Positions 18,859 to 28,025 are shown, counted from the stretch's first letter. The stretch is DNA of 64,000 bases from Micromonospora lupini str. Lupac 08 (GCF_000297395.2 NZ_HF570108.1:3018106-3082105); one strand, 5' to 3'. The notes: generated by a model not told the origin, from the sequence alone. A program made the numbers and translations.

Positions 18859-19329
18859 CTAGCGCGCCGTCCCGCGCAGGATGTCGACGACGAAGCGGTG
18901 GTCGTCCAGCTGCGGGAGCCCGGAGACGCCCATCCAGCCCACGACGCCGGTGCCACGAACGCGCAGTGGCACGGCGCCTCCGGCGGCGGCGTAGCGTGCG
19001 GCCGGTAGGCCGAACTTCTCGGTGAGCGTCGTCTGCTTGTCCTGGCAGAGCCGGGCCATGTAGAGCGACGAGTGCTCGAACCGCGTCACCACGCGTCCCT
19101 TGCGGCGCAGCCACCCGTCGTTGTCCGCCGTCGAGCCCGGCAGGCCACAGTGGAACAACTGCCGTCCGGTCCGCCAGACGCCGATGGAGATCGGAAGCCT
19201 CAGCTCCAAGGCGGCGGTGACGGCCCGCACGCCCAACTCGTACGCGTCGGTCTCGGTCAGGCCCGCGAGCTCCAACTCGTTCTCCTCGCGCTGGAGCTCG
19301 TCAAGCGTCGGCCACTGGTCAGATGACAT
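18859..19329 (-). CDS. UPF0303 / haem-degrading-domain (GlcG-HbpS-like) protein
   Basis: This 156-residue protein matches the UPF0303 group of the Haem_degrading (DUF336) family. Typical features are LELAGLTETDAYELG, PISIGVWRTGRQLFHCGLPG, the RKGRVVTRFEHSS stretch, and the C-terminal GLPQLDDHRFVVDIL motif. Members form small alpha/beta oligomers and some bind haem or cobalamin; the biochemical role of the bacterial UPF0303 proteins is not settled. It has a strong ribosome-binding site (GAGGAG) and lies 24 bases behind the zinc-knuckle SDR gene on the same strand, so the two probably share a transcript. Confidence 0.85.
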   Translation of the reverse strand: MSSDQWPTLDELQREENELELAGLTETDAYELGVRAVTAALELRLPISIGVWRTGRQLFHCGLPGSTADNDGWLRRKGRVVTRFEHSSLYMARLCQDKQTTLTEKFGLPAARYAAAGGAVPLRVRGTGVVGWMGVSGLPQLDDHRFVVDILRGTAR

Positions 19330-19353
19330 GCGTTTCTCCTCGTCGAGCGTCGT

Positions 19354-20814
19354 TCACCAGGCGCAGGGCGCGTAGTCCTTCAGGAAACAGCCGTACAGGT
19401 CCTCGCCCAGCTCGCCGCGGACGATCGGGTCGTACACCCGGGCCGCGCCGTCGACGAGGTCCAGCGGGGCGTGGAACCCCTCGTCGGCCAGCCGCATCTT
19501 CGTCGGGTGGGGCCGCTCGTCGGTGATCCAACCGGTGTCGACGCTCGTCATCAGGATGCCGTCGGTGAGCATCTCCTGCGCGCTGGTGCGGGTGAGCATG
19601 TTCAGCGCGGCCTTGGCCATGTTGGTGTGCGGGTGCCCGGGGCCCTTGTAGCCACGGCCGAACTGGCCCTCCATCGCCGAGACGTTCACCACGTACTTGC
19701 GCCGGGCCGGCGCGGCGGCCATCGCCGGTCGTAGCCGGCTGACAAGCACGAACGGCGCGGTGACGTTGCACAGTTGCACCTCGAGCAGCTCGACCGGGTC
19801 GACCTCCTGCACCCGCTGCACCCAGCTGTTGACCGAGTCGAGGTCCGGCACCAGGCCGCCGGCGTCGATGGCGGTGGACGCCGCGATCCGCTCCGGGGAG
19901 GCGGAGCCGCTCGTCAACGCCAACGCGGTGAGCGCGTGCGGGGTGAGCGCCGTCGACTCGGTGCCGGCGGTCAGGCTTCCCGCCGGGCCACCCGGACCGG
20001 TCGGCTTGGCGAACGTGATCAGCTCCGGCAGGGGGCCGTCCGGCAGCGCCGCGGCCTCCGCGGCGACGAGCTGGGCGTACGCCCCGGGCGAGCGGCGGAC
20101 GGTCTGCGCCGCGTTGTTGATCAGGATGTCGAGGGGGCCCTCGCTGCTGACCGAGTCGGCGAGGGCGATCACCTGGGCGGGGTCGCGCAGGTCGATCCCG
20201 ACGATCCGCAGGCGGTGCAGCCACTCCCCGCTGTCGGGCATCGCGGCGAAGCGGCGGACCGCGTCGTGCGGGAACCGCGTGGTCACCGTCGTGTGCGCGC
20301 CGTCGCGCAGCAGCCGCAGCGCGATGTACATGCCGATCTTGGCCCGGCCGCCGGTGAGCAACGCGCGCCGGCCGGTCAGGTCGGTACGCGCGTCGCGGCG
20401 CTCCCGGTTCAGCGCGGCGCAGGACGGGCAGAGCTGGTGGTAGAAGGCGTCCACCTCGCGGTAGCGCTGCTTGCAGACGTAGCAGCCGCGCGGGTTGTGC
20501 AGGAATCCCGCAGTCGTGCCGGTGGTCGGGGAGGCGAGGGGGATGCCCTGGGTCTCGTCGTCGATCCGGCCGGGCGCGCCGGTGGCCGTGGCCTCCGTCA
20601 CCGCCCGGTCGGCAGCCAGGACGGCGTCGCGCCGCTCCTCGCGTCGCCGCTGCTTGATCACCTTGTAGAGCTTCGCGGTGGCCCGCTGCACCCGCACCAC
20701 GTCCGGGTGGTCGGACGGAAGGGCCTCCAACGCCTCGAAGACGCTGAGACAGGTCTCCAGCCGGTTCCGGTCGATACCGTCCTGACCGTTTTGGGCAATC
20801 TTGTCCACTGTCAT
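19354..20814 (-). CDS. SDR-like protein with N-terminal four-Cys zinc knuckle and substituted catalytic Tyr
   Basis: This is a 486-residue protein. ATG 20814 is chosen as the first Met of a sensible helical N-terminus; the open frame runs further upstream, but only into low-quality sequence. Residues 1-75 look helical. Cys111/Cys114 and Cys129/Cys132 (CYVC, CPSC) make a probable zinc knuckle. A Rossmann fold follows with TGGRAKIG (154-161) and NNAA. In the active-site region the Ser is present (NVSAMEG), but the usual YxxxK reads TNMAK, so Thr replaces Tyr while Lys is kept. It is therefore either a non-classical reductase or a binding protein. The partner gene downstream encodes a UPF0303 protein. 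Confidence 0.8.
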   Translation of the reverse strand: MTVDKIAQNGQDGIDRNRLETCLSVFEALEALPSDHPDVVRVQRATAKLYKVIKQRRREERRDAVLAADRAVTEATATGAPGRIDDETQGIPLASPTTGTTAGFLHNPRGCYVCKQRYREVDAFYHQLCPSCAALNRERRDARTDLTGRRALLTGGRAKIGMYIALRLLRDGAHTTVTTRFPHDAVRRFAAMPDSGEWLHRLRIVGIDLRDPAQVIALADSVSSEGPLDILINNAAQTVRRSPGAYAQLVAAEAAALPDGPLPELITFAKPTGPGGPAGSLTAGTESTALTPHALTALALTSGSASPERIAASTAIDAGGLVPDLDSVNSWVQRVQEVDPVELLEVQLCNVTAPFVLVSRLRPAMAAAPARRKYVVNVSAMEGQFGRGYKGPGHPHTNMAKAALNMLTRTSAQEMLTDGILMTSVDTGWITDERPHPTKMRLADEGFHAPLDLVDGAARVYDPIVRGELGEDLYGCFLKDYAPCAW

Positions 20815-20995
20815 GCGTCGTTGTCTCGTCCCGTTTCCTGTGCCGGATTCCGCCGGCCCACCCCAAGTCCGACCCGAAACTGTACGCACCGCGCCGTCCT
20901 GGACGCATCCCGCGCCGCGCCGCACAGCACAGACGACCCTCGCGCCGTCGGACACCCTGCTCGGTGCCGTGGTCGGCGTGGGGGATGCTGGGGGC

Positions 20996-23900
20996 GTGCA
21001 GATCACGATCCTCGGTCCCCTCGCCGTCGACGGCCGGCCGGTCCGGGGCGAGCGGTTGGCGGCGGTGCTCCGCGCGCTCGTCGACGCGCGTGGTCGGGCG
21101 GTCTCCACCAGCCTGCTCGTGGACGCGGTGTGGGACGGGGCGCCGCCCGACGACGCCACCGGGGCCGTGCAGGCGCTCGTGTCCCGCGTACGCCGTCTCG
21201 GGCTGCCCGTGGTGGCGGTGCCGGGAGGTTACCGCCTGCCCGCCGACGAGGTCACTGTCGACGCCGTCGAGGCGCGGGCGCTCCTCGACCGGGGCCGTGC
21301 CGCCCTGCGGGCCGGCGACGCGCGGGCTGCCCGCGACTCGGCCGACCGGGCCCGTGCCCTGTTCCCCGAGGTCCCGGAGATCCTCACCACCGACGACACC
21401 CGACTGTTCACCGAGGTCGCCGCGCTGCGCGCCGAGGCGGCGCTCGCCGGCGCGGGGCCGTACGACGAGGCCGACCTGCGCCGGCTCGCCGCCCGGACGC
21501 CCCCGGACGAGCCGTCCGCCGCCCTGCTCGTGCGGGTGCTCGCCGCGCAGGGGCGGGAGGCCGAGGCGTTGGAGGTGGTCGAGCGCCTCCGCGACGACCT
21601 GGCCGAGCGCTACGGCACCGACCCGTCACCCGTGATCACCCAGGTCCATCTGGCGCTGCTGCGCGGCGAACTCACCGCGCCGGCCGTCGTCGCGCCACCC
21701 CGCCCGCCGGGGCGGATCGCCCTGCCCGCCGCGTGGCGCCGGCCGATGACCGCCCTGGTCGGCCGCGAGCGCGACGTCGAGGCCCTGGACGCGGCGCTCG
21801 ACGAGTCGGCCCTCGTGACGATCGTGGCGTCCGGCGGCGCCGGCAAGACCCGCCTCGCGGCCGAGGTCACCCGGCGTACGGCGGCGGCCGGCCAGGCGGT
21901 ACGCGTGGTCGAGCTGGCCGGTCTGCGCTCGCCCGACGAGGTGCTGCCCACGGTGCTCGCGGCGCTCGGTGGCGCGGACACCTCGACGACCGGCGGCAAC
22001 CTGGGCCTGGAACGGCGGGTCCTCAGCCCCGAGGAGCGGTTGCGGGCCCTGGCGCCGGACCTCGACGGGCTGGTCGTGCTGGACAACTGCGAACACGTCC
22101 TCGACGCGGTGGCCGCCGTCGTCGCCGACCTGCTCGCGGTGATCTCCCCGGAGGTCGCGGTGCTCGCGACCAGTCGTGCGCCGCTGGGCCTGGCCGGCGA
22201 GTGGGTGCACCGACTGACCGCCCTGCCGGACTCCGACGCGCTCGGTCTGATCGAGTCCCGCGCGCGGGCCGGTGGCGCGGTGCCGACCTGGGACACCGCG
22301 CGGGCTCTCGCGCTGTGCAACCGGCTCGACAACCTGCCGCTGGCCCTCGAACTGGCCGCGGCGCGACTGCGGCACATGCCGATCGACGACGTGCTCGCCG
22401 GACTGACCGACCGGTTCGCGCTGCTCGACGACGCGCTGCGGGGCCTGCCGGAACGCCACGCGAGCCTGTGGGCGATGGTCGACTGGAGCCGGGAACTGCT
22501 CGCCCCCGACGACCGCACGCTGCTCGCGCGGGTCGCGGTCATCCCCGCGCCGTTCACCGCGGACCTCGCCGCCGCGGTCGCACAGAGGGCTGACGTACGG
22601 CGGGGTCTGGCGCGGCTCGTCGAGCAGTCCCTGCTGACCCTGGTCGAGGGGGACGGGCCGCCGCGCTACCGGATGCTGGAGACCGTCCGCGAGTACGGCG
22701 AGGCCCGCCTGGACGCGTCCGGTGAACGGGCCGCGGCGATGGCCGGTCTCCTCGGCTGGGCCCGGGACGAGGCGGTCGGGCTCGCCGGTCGCCTCGTGGG
22801 CCCCGGCCAGGTCGAGGCGCTCGACCGCTGCGCCGCCGAGCAGGACAACCTGGTCGCCGGCCTGCGGTGGGCGCTGGAGCAGGACGACGAGCCGGCCGTC
22901 ATCGACGTCGCCACCGCGCTGCTGCACCTCTGGACGGTGCGCGGCCTGCACCTGGAGGTCCTCGTGTGGGCGCGCGGGCTGCTGCACCTCGACGAGCCGC
23001 AGCGGCGTCGACGCTCGGCGATCCTGCGGGGTCGGGCCAGCGGCCGGCCGCTGCCACACGGCGACCGGCTCGCCTGGACGTGCCTGTTGATCAGCGTGAA
23101 CAGTGGCATCAGCGCCGACCTGCGGCCCGCCGTGCTCGGTCGACGTGCCCTGCGGACGCTGCTCGCGGAACGGCCCGCCGAGGTGTCGCCGCGGCTGACC
23201 GCGTTCGCGGCGGCGTTGCCCGGCTTCGACAAGTCCGACCTGGACCAGAGCCTGAAGAGCGCGACCGAGATGATCGCCCACCCGGATCCGTACGTGCAGG
23301 CGCTCGGCCTGATCGCGCGCGCGGCGGTACGGGAGAACAGCGGCCTGCCGGAGTCGTCGATCGACGACGCCGAGCAGGCGTACCACCGCTTCGAGATCGC
23401 GGGCGACCACTGGGGCATGGCGATGGCCGCAGGCGCCGTCGGGCAGTTCCTGCTGCCCGGCCGGGAGGGGCGGTCGGCCGAGTGGTTGGCGCGAAGCGTC
23501 CGGCACATGGAGATGATCGGCGCCCAGCAGGACGCGCGGTCGATCCGGGTGCGGCTGGACGTGCAGCTCGCCCTGACCGGCGACGCGGACGCGGAGCGGC
23601 GACTCCGTGAGACGGCGACACCGGGCCAGGCCGAGCAGATGGACGTCGCGCAGGCGCTGCTCGGCCTGGCGCACCTCGCCTGGCAGCGCGAACGCTACGA
23701 CGACGTGCTCGCCCAGGCCGAGGCGGTGAACCGTGCCCTCGCCGGCTGGACCGGACCGCAACCGCAGCCGCGGGTGATGCTCCGGGCCTCGGTGGCGGTC
23801 CTGTACCTGCGGGTGGCCGACGCGCGGCCGGCGTCGGGCATCGACGCCGCCGCCCAGGCGGCCGCGTTGCTGGCGCTCGCCCGCGACGACGCGCTCAACT

Positions 23901-24175
23901 CGAAGGACCTGCCGGTCATCGGGGCGTGGGCGTCGGCCGGCGCGGAACTCGCCGCGTACCGGGACGACATCGAGACCACCCGCGAGCTGACCGCGCTCGC
24001 GAAGCGGCTCGGCGCGCACATGGAGCTCTTCTTCCCGACCCGGCGCAGCGAACGACTCGACGCCGCCCTCGGTGACGAGGAGCAGCGTGAGTCGTTGCTG
24101 GCGCCCTGGCGGGCCCGACCGGTGGCCGCGGCCGTCACCCGGATCCGCGAGCTGATGGAGGACCTGCTCGGCTAG
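20996..24175 (+). CDS. Large SARP/AfsR-type transcriptional regulator
   Basis: This 1059-residue regulator starts at GTG 20996, which places the conserved MQITILGPLAVDG at the N-terminus. It has an OmpR-like winged helix (1-90), a BTAD helical domain (95-235), an NB-ARC/AAA-type ATPase at about 255-560 and a long helical TPR-like C-terminus. In the ATPase the P-loop is ASGGAGKTR with Lys284, the Walker B is LVVLDNCEHVLD, and ATSRAPLG follows. This is the AfsR/large-SARP architecture used as a switch for specialised metabolism and export. It converges on the exporter operon: its TAG and the permease stop share one CTAG. Heptamer repeats upstream of that exporter suggest it as a target. Confidence 0.92.
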   Translation: MQITILGPLAVDGRPVRGERLAAVLRALVDARGRAVSTSLLVDAVWDGAPPDDATGAVQALVSRVRRLGLPVVAVPGGYRLPADEVTVDAVEARALLDRGRAALRAGDARAARDSADRARALFPEVPEILTTDDTRLFTEVAALRAEAALAGAGPYDEADLRRLAARTPPDEPSAALLVRVLAAQGREAEALEVVERLRDDLAERYGTDPSPVITQVHLALLRGELTAPAVVAPPRPPGRIALPAAWRRPMTALVGRERDVEALDAALDESALVTIVASGGAGKTRLAAEVTRRTAAAGQAVRVVELAGLRSPDEVLPTVLAALGGADTSTTGGNLGLERRVLSPEERLRALAPDLDGLVVLDNCEHVLDAVAAVVADLLAVISPEVAVLATSRAPLGLAGEWVHRLTALPDSDALGLIESRARAGGAVPTWDTARALALCNRLDNLPLALELAAARLRHMPIDDVLAGLTDRFALLDDALRGLPERHASLWAMVDWSRELLAPDDRTLLARVAVIPAPFTADLAAAVAQRADVRRGLARLVEQSLLTLVEGDGPPRYRMLETVREYGEARLDASGERAAAMAGLLGWARDEAVGLAGRLVGPGQVEALDRCAAEQDNLVAGLRWALEQDDEPAVIDVATALLHLWTVRGLHLEVLVWARGLLHLDEPQRRRRSAILRGRASGRPLPHGDRLAWTCLLISVNSGISADLRPAVLGRRALRTLLAERPAEVSPRLTAFAAALPGFDKSDLDQSLKSATEMIAHPDPYVQALGLIARAAVRENSGLPESSIDDAEQAYHRFEIAGDHWGMAMAAGAVGQFLLPGREGRSAEWLARSVRHMEMIGAQQDARSIRVRLDVQLALTGDADAERRLRETATPGQAEQMDVAQALLGLAHLAWQRERYDDVLAQAEAVNRALAGWTGPQPQPRVMLRASVAVLYLRVADARPASGIDAAAQAAALLALARDDALNSKDLPVIGAWASAGAELAAYRDDIETTRELTALAKRLGAHMELFFPTRRSERLDAALGDEEQRESLLAPWRARPVAAAVTRIRELMEDLLG

Positions 24176-24999
24176 ATCTTCTTGCGGTACGCGCGCAGCG
24201 CCAGCGGCATGAACACCGCCACGAAGCCGGCGCACCAGGCGAGGGTCCACCACACGTGCGAGTCGAGCGGGGTGCCGAGGAACAGTCCGCGTACCGACGC
24301 CACCAGGTGGGTCATCGGGTTGACGTCCACGAAGGCCTGCATCCAGCCGGGCAGGGTGTCCGCGCCGACGAACACGTTCGACGCGAAGCTCAGCGGCATG
24401 ATCAGCGCGAACATCAGGCCCTGTACGGCGCCCGGGGTGCGCACCTTCATCGACACGTAGACCGGCAGCCAGCTCAGGCAGAGCGCGAACAGCACCGCGA
24501 GCAGGCATCCGGCGATCGCCCGGAACGGGTCGGTGTCGATCCGGAAACCCATCAGGTAACCGATGGCGAGGGTCGAGACCGTGACGATCACGTACCGGAC
24601 GACGTCGCCCAGGACCGCGCCGACCAGCGGCGCGGAGCGGGGGATCGGCAGCGACCGGAACCTGTCGAAGATGCCCTTGGCGATGTCGGTGTTGAGGTTG
24701 ACGCCGATCGCGATGGCCCCGGTGGCGATGGTCTGCGCCAGGATTCCGGGCAGCAGGAACTGGAGATAGTCGTGGGTGGATCCGGCTACCGCGCCGCCGA
24801 AGATGTAGACGAAGATGATGAGGAACAGCACCGGTTGCAGCGTGACGTCGATAAGTGCCTCGGGCGTCCGCCAGGTCTTGATGAGACTGCGCTTGGCGAG
24901 CGCCAACGAATGCCGTACGAGCCGGAACGGTCGCGGGTTCACCGCTGCCGTCGACAGGGCGGGGTTCGTGGTGGGTGGTGTGCCGACCAGGGTGCTCAT
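24172..24999 (-). CDS. ABC-2 type exporter permease (DrrB-like)
   Basis: This 275-residue membrane protein has six transmembrane segments and the ABC-2 family signature region DRFRSLPIPRSAPLVGAVLGD. The N-terminal 40 residues are cytoplasmic. It overlaps the ATPase gene by four bases (ATGA), giving a two-gene exporter of the daunorubicin-resistance DrrAB kind. Such pairs export drugs or self-made hydrophobic metabolites. The 3' end overlaps the convergent SARP gene. Confidence 0.93.
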   Translation of the reverse strand: MSTLVGTPPTTNPALSTAAVNPRPFRLVRHSLALAKRSLIKTWRTPEALIDVTLQPVLFLIIFVYIFGGAVAGSTHDYLQFLLPGILAQTIATGAIAIGVNLNTDIAKGIFDRFRSLPIPRSAPLVGAVLGDVVRYVIVTVSTLAIGYLMGFRIDTDPFRAIAGCLLAVLFALCLSWLPVYVSMKVRTPGAVQGLMFALIMPLSFASNVFVGADTLPGWMQAFVDVNPMTHLVASVRGLFLGTPLDSHVWWTLAWCAGFVAVFMPLALRAYRKKI

Positions 25000-25976
25000 G
25001 CCGCTACCTCCACGCGCGAAGTGGTGTCGTCCTCGGATGCCGTACGCCCGGTGAGGGTGAAGAACACCTCGTCGAGGCTCGGCAGGTGCAGGGAGAGTTC
25101 GGTGACGGAGATGCCGGCGGCGGCGAACCGCGCGACGCTCTCGGTCAGGGCCGTGTCGTCGGTGACCGGCACCGCGAGCACGCCCTTGCGGATCTCGTCG
25201 GCCTGCGCTCCGGAGCCGACCTCGGACAGGATCGTCGCGATCCTCGGCAGGTCCGCGAGGTCTGACGGCCGGACCTCAAGCGTCTGCCCGCCGACCACCC
25301 GCTTCAGTCCTTCGGGCGTGTCGTGCGCGATGACCCGACCGTGGTCGATCACCGTGATCGCGTCGGCGAGCGCGTCGGCCTCCTCCAGGTACTGGGTGGT
25401 GAGCAGCACTGTCGAGCCGTTGGTGACAAGCGTCCGGACCACGTCCCACATGTCCTCGCGCTTGGCCGGGTCCAGCCCGGTCGTCGGCTCGTCCAGGAAG
25501 ATCACGTCGGGGGAGCCGACGAGGCTGGCGGCCAGGTCCAGCCGCCGCCGCATGCCCCCGGAGTAGGTCTTGGCCTGCCGGTTGGCGGCATCGGTCAGGT
25601 CGAACCAGTCCAGCAGTTCGGCGGCCCGTCGCCGGGCGCCGGCGCGACCCAGCTCCAGCAGCGTGCCGAACAGCTCCAGGTTCTGCCGCCCGGTCAGGTC
25701 CTCGTCGACCGAGGCGTACTGGCCGGTGAGGCCGATGCTCTGCCGGACCCGCTCGGCGTCGCGGACGACGTCGAAGCCGCCGATGCGGGCACTCCCGGCG
25801 TCCGGCGTGAGCAGCGTGGAGAGGATGCGGACGGCGGTGGTCTTGCCCGCGCCGTTGGGGCCGAGCACGCCGAGCACGGTCCCCCGGGGTACGGCGAGGT
25901 CCACGCCCTGTAGCGCCCTCGTCTTCCCGAATGTCTTGACGAGGCCCTCGGCCTCGATCACCAGATCGGTTGTCAT
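24996..25976 (-). CDS. ABC exporter ATP-binding protein (DrrA-like)
   Basis: This is a 326-residue ATPase. Walker A is GPNGAGKT (Lys45), the signature is [17 protein letters not shown], Walker B is [12 protein letters not shown], and the switch His follows in the TQYLEEAD region. The C-terminal 90 residues are the regulatory extension seen in DrrA proteins (EVFFTLTG). ATG 25976 starts [17 protein letters not shown]; the frame stays open upstream but without family similarity. No clear ribosome-binding site precedes it, and direct repeats begin 25 bases upstream, so the transcript may be short-leadered or leaderless. Confidence 0.92.
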   Translation of the reverse strand: MTTDLVIEAEGLVKTFGKTRALQGVDLAVPRGTVLGVLGPNGAGKTTAVRILSTLLTPDAGSARIGGFDVVRDAERVRQSIGLTGQYASVDEDLTGRQNLELFGTLLELGRAGARRRAAELLDWFDLTDAANRQAKTYSGGMRRRLDLAASLVGSPDVIFLDEPTTGLDPAKREDMWDVVRTLVTNGSTVLLTTQYLEEADALADAITVIDHGRVIAHDTPEGLKRVVGGQTLEVRPSDLADLPRIATILSEVGSGAQADEIRKGVLAVPVTDDTALTESVARFAAAGISVTELSLHLPSLDEVFFTLTGRTASEDDTTSRVEVAA

Positions 25977-26000
25977 GTCCCAGAGCGTGCGCCGGTCGCC

Positions 26001-26051
26001 TGACACCACGCCGACACGCCGCCGACACCGCCACCGACACCGGCCGACACC
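26001..26051 (-). promoter_or_regulatory. SARP-type direct repeats upstream of the exporter operon
   Basis: Five copies of (T/C)GACAC(C/G) begin at 26001, 26012, 26023, 26035 and 26045, that is, at spacings of 11, 11, 12 and 10 bp. Read on the minus strand they are GGTGTCG units 25-75 bases before the ATPase start. Direct heptamers on an 11-bp period are the known recognition pattern of SARP activators, and a SARP gene lies next to the operon. Confidence 0.6.
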
Positions 26052-26261
26052 GGTGGCCGAGGGCTGCCGGGAGGGCGACCGACGGCCCCGGGTCGCGATA
26101 TGCTGGCCACGGCAGAGCGCCTGCCCGCGCCCGATGTGGTGGCCCACGCCCGACCACATGCTGGGGCCAAGAGTCACCGACTCCGCGCCGTCGTGCCGAC
26201 CCTCGGTGTGCCCGTCACGCCGCCCGTTCGGTGCGGTGCGTGGGGCTGCACCGGAGGCGCC

Positions 26262-27203
26262 ATGTCTGATCACCACAGCCGCCGCACCCCGACCCCGGGA
26301 CGTGCCCGTCAGCGCGCCATCCGGGAGCAGGCGGCCCGCGCCGGCGTCGCCTACTCGGTGGCCGCCCGGCACCTCGAGTCGCTCGATCTGCGACCTGGCG
26401 AGACCCTCGCCACGTACGGCCGGACGATCTATCCGATCGGTGTCGACAGCCACCGCCAACTGCTCGTCGAACGCCGTGAGCGGCGCTCGTTCGAGGAGCG
26501 GGTGACGGACACGCGGCGGGCCGCGGCCCTGCCGAGCGGCCGTGCCCGCCACCTCGTCGACCGTTTTCCGCCCAGTCGGGGGCGCACGGGCGCCGGGGTG
26601 GGCCCGCTCTACCACGGCGAAGGCCGCGAGGAGCTGCTCGCGATGCTCTACATCGTGGTCGCGGCCGAGTCGCCGGGGCTGCTGCCCAACGTCGGGGATC
26701 TCGTCTGGATCGCGGAGCTGGGCGAGGACACCGCCCTCGACACGGCCTGCGCCGAGGTCGACCGCGAGGCCCGCCGGCTGCTCGACCGGGAGCCGGTGTC
26801 GCTCTGGTCGATGATCGAGAAGGCGCTGGTCCGCGCCGAGCGCGGCCCGGACTGGCCGGTCCGCGAGGAGGCGATCCGGCACGCGGCGCTCCTGCGGGCG
26901 ATGATGACCCCACGGGTGGGACCCTCGGGCGAGCCGTACGTGGCGGAGCTGCCCGTCACCGGTGTCCGCCAGATCCTCGACGCGCTGCTCATCGTGGCCG
27001 ACGACGGCCATGCTCCGGGCACCCGGGTACGCCTGCTCGACGGGTCGACCGCAACGGCGACGGCCACGATCGTCGGCGTCCGCTGGGATTCGTCAGGTCC
27101 GCCGGTGGGCTATCTCGTCTGGCCCGACGGGGCGTCGGCGCCGCTGGCGGCCCGCGCCGACGAGCTGGTCGTACTGGCTGCCCAGGAGTCCGTTCCGCGG
27201 TGA
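26262..27203 (+). CDS. Hypothetical protein
   Basis: This is a 313-residue soluble protein of unknown function. ATG 26262 has CCGGAGG at the correct spacing. The Arg/Ala-rich N-terminus ([26 protein letters not shown], about residues 14-39) looks like a short helical DNA- or protein-binding segment that I have the impression is widespread in actinobacterial proteins; I cannot name it. The middle is helical ([17 protein letters not shown]). The C-terminal 70 residues are beta-rich ([28 protein letters not shown]), like a small barrel. There is no signal peptide or membrane segment. It is divergent from the exporter and could share the regulatory region at 25977-26261. Confidence 0.7.
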   Translation: MSDHHSRRTPTPGRARQRAIREQAARAGVAYSVAARHLESLDLRPGETLATYGRTIYPIGVDSHRQLLVERRERRSFEERVTDTRRAAALPSGRARHLVDRFPPSRGRTGAGVGPLYHGEGREELLAMLYIVVAAESPGLLPNVGDLVWIAELGEDTALDTACAEVDREARRLLDREPVSLWSMIEKALVRAERGPDWPVREEAIRHAALLRAMMTPRVGPSGEPYVAELPVTGVRQILDALLIVADDGHAPGTRVRLLDGSTATATATIVGVRWDSSGPPVGYLVWPDGASAPLAARADELVVLAAQESVPR

Positions 27204-27241
27204 GGTGGGACGTCGAGCGGCGGGACGTACGCGCCCAGGAC

Positions 27242-27276
27242 TTGAAATCCTACCTGTCTGATAGGAAAATCGGTTC
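27242..27276 (+). promoter_or_regulatory. Sulfur-locus promoter 1 with CCTA-N9-TAGG box
   Basis: A -35 box TTGAAA (27242-27247) and a -10 box GAAAAT (27265-27270) lie 17 bp apart, which predicts a transcript start at or next to the ATG of the leader ORF at 27277. The spacer carries the dyad CCTA-N9-TAGG (27249-27252 and 27262-27265), preceded by AAAT. The same AAATCCTA-N9-TAGG arrangement recurs at 29015-29035 before the next operon, so one regulator probably binds both. Confidence 0.65.
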
Positions 27277-27369
27277 ATGCTGCTTGTTCGGCTGTTCACC
27301 TCCCGCCGAGTCGTCGACCTGATGAGGGTCGCCGCGCAGCTCTGTCCGGCGGCGCCCCGCCCGGCCTGA
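27277..27369 (+). CDS. Putative cysteine-type regulatory leader peptide 1
   Basis: This is a 30-codon ORF that begins right at the predicted transcript start, so it would be translated leaderless. The peptide reads MLLVRLFTSRRVVDLMRV, then AAQLCP, and ends APRPA. This fits the actinobacterial leader-peptide pattern L-T-x-R-x-x-V/I-D-L/F-x-R-V-x-x-x-x-C found before sulfur-assimilation genes, with a single Cys near the end where ribosomes would stall when charged Cys-tRNA is short. The stop codon lies within GC-rich sequence able to pair (GCCCG with CGGGC). The flavin reductase begins 45 bases later. Confidence 0.7.
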   Translation: MLLVRLFTSRRVVDLMRVAAQLCPAAPRPA

Positions 27370-27414
27370 GCGGGCCGCCCCTGCCGCCTGGACCCACCTC
27401 TCGGGAGGAACGCC

Positions 27415-27948
27415 ATGACCTCGTCGGAGGACGACGTGACCGACGCCGACGCCGACGCGCTGCGGACGTTGCTGCGCCACCAGGCCAGCACCGTCACGGT
27501 GGTCACCGCCCCCGGCTCACCGCCGGTCGGCTTCACCGCGACCTCGTTCACCTCGGTGTCGCTGTCGCCACCGATCGTCTCGTTCTGCCTGAACCTCGGT
27601 TCGTCGAGTTGGCCGACGCTGGCGCGGGCCCGGCACGTGGCGGTGCATCTGCTCGCCCACGATCAGCACGAGGTGGCCCAGACCTTCGCCACCAGCGGCA
27701 TCGACAGGTTCGCCGCGCCCACCCGGTGGCGGCCCGGCCCGCAGGGCGCGCCCATTCTCGACGGCACCCTGGCCTGGCTCCTGTGTCGGGTCGTCGACCG
27801 GGTGACCGTCGGCGACCACGCCGTGGTGCTGGCCGAGCCGGAACTGCTCCGGCACGCCGACGTGGGTTCGCCGTTGCTCTATCACCGAGGCCGCTACGCC
27901 GGTCTCGCGGACGCTCCGGACGGGCCGGTCCGTCGCGTCGCCGCCTGA
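27415..27948 (+). CDS. Flavin reductase (FMN reductase-like domain)
   Basis: This 177-residue protein has the flavin-reductase-like fold: HQASTVTVVTAPG, GFTATSFTSVSLSPPIVSFCLN (residues about 40-62), then a C-terminal LLYHRGRYAGL. Such enzymes use NAD(P)H to reduce free FMN and hand FMNH2 to two-component monooxygenases. GGGAGGAA precedes the ATG. It sits behind a cysteine leader peptide and a box shared with the monooxygenase operon 1.4 kb downstream. It is therefore the natural FMNH2 source for the four luciferase-like enzymes there. The length is normal. Confidence 0.92.
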   Translation: MTSSEDDVTDADADALRTLLRHQASTVTVVTAPGSPPVGFTATSFTSVSLSPPIVSFCLNLGSSSWPTLARARHVAVHLLAHDQHEVAQTFATSGIDRFAAPTRWRPGPQGAPILDGTLAWLLCRVVDRVTVGDHAVVLAEPELLRHADVGSPLLYHRGRYAGLADAPDGPVRRVAA

Positions 27949-28025
27949 CCGGCGCGGGGGCCGCGAATGCCCCGACCGTCCGCGAGCTGACCGGAGCGCG
28001 GCCCGCCACGACTCGGGAGGATGCC

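Noticed and set aside
21626..24508. A 960-codon open frame on the minus strand, opposite the SARP gene
   Set aside because: Low-complexity antisense shadow. The plus frame has the winged helix, BTAD and P-loop, and the permease occupies the overlapping minus-strand end.
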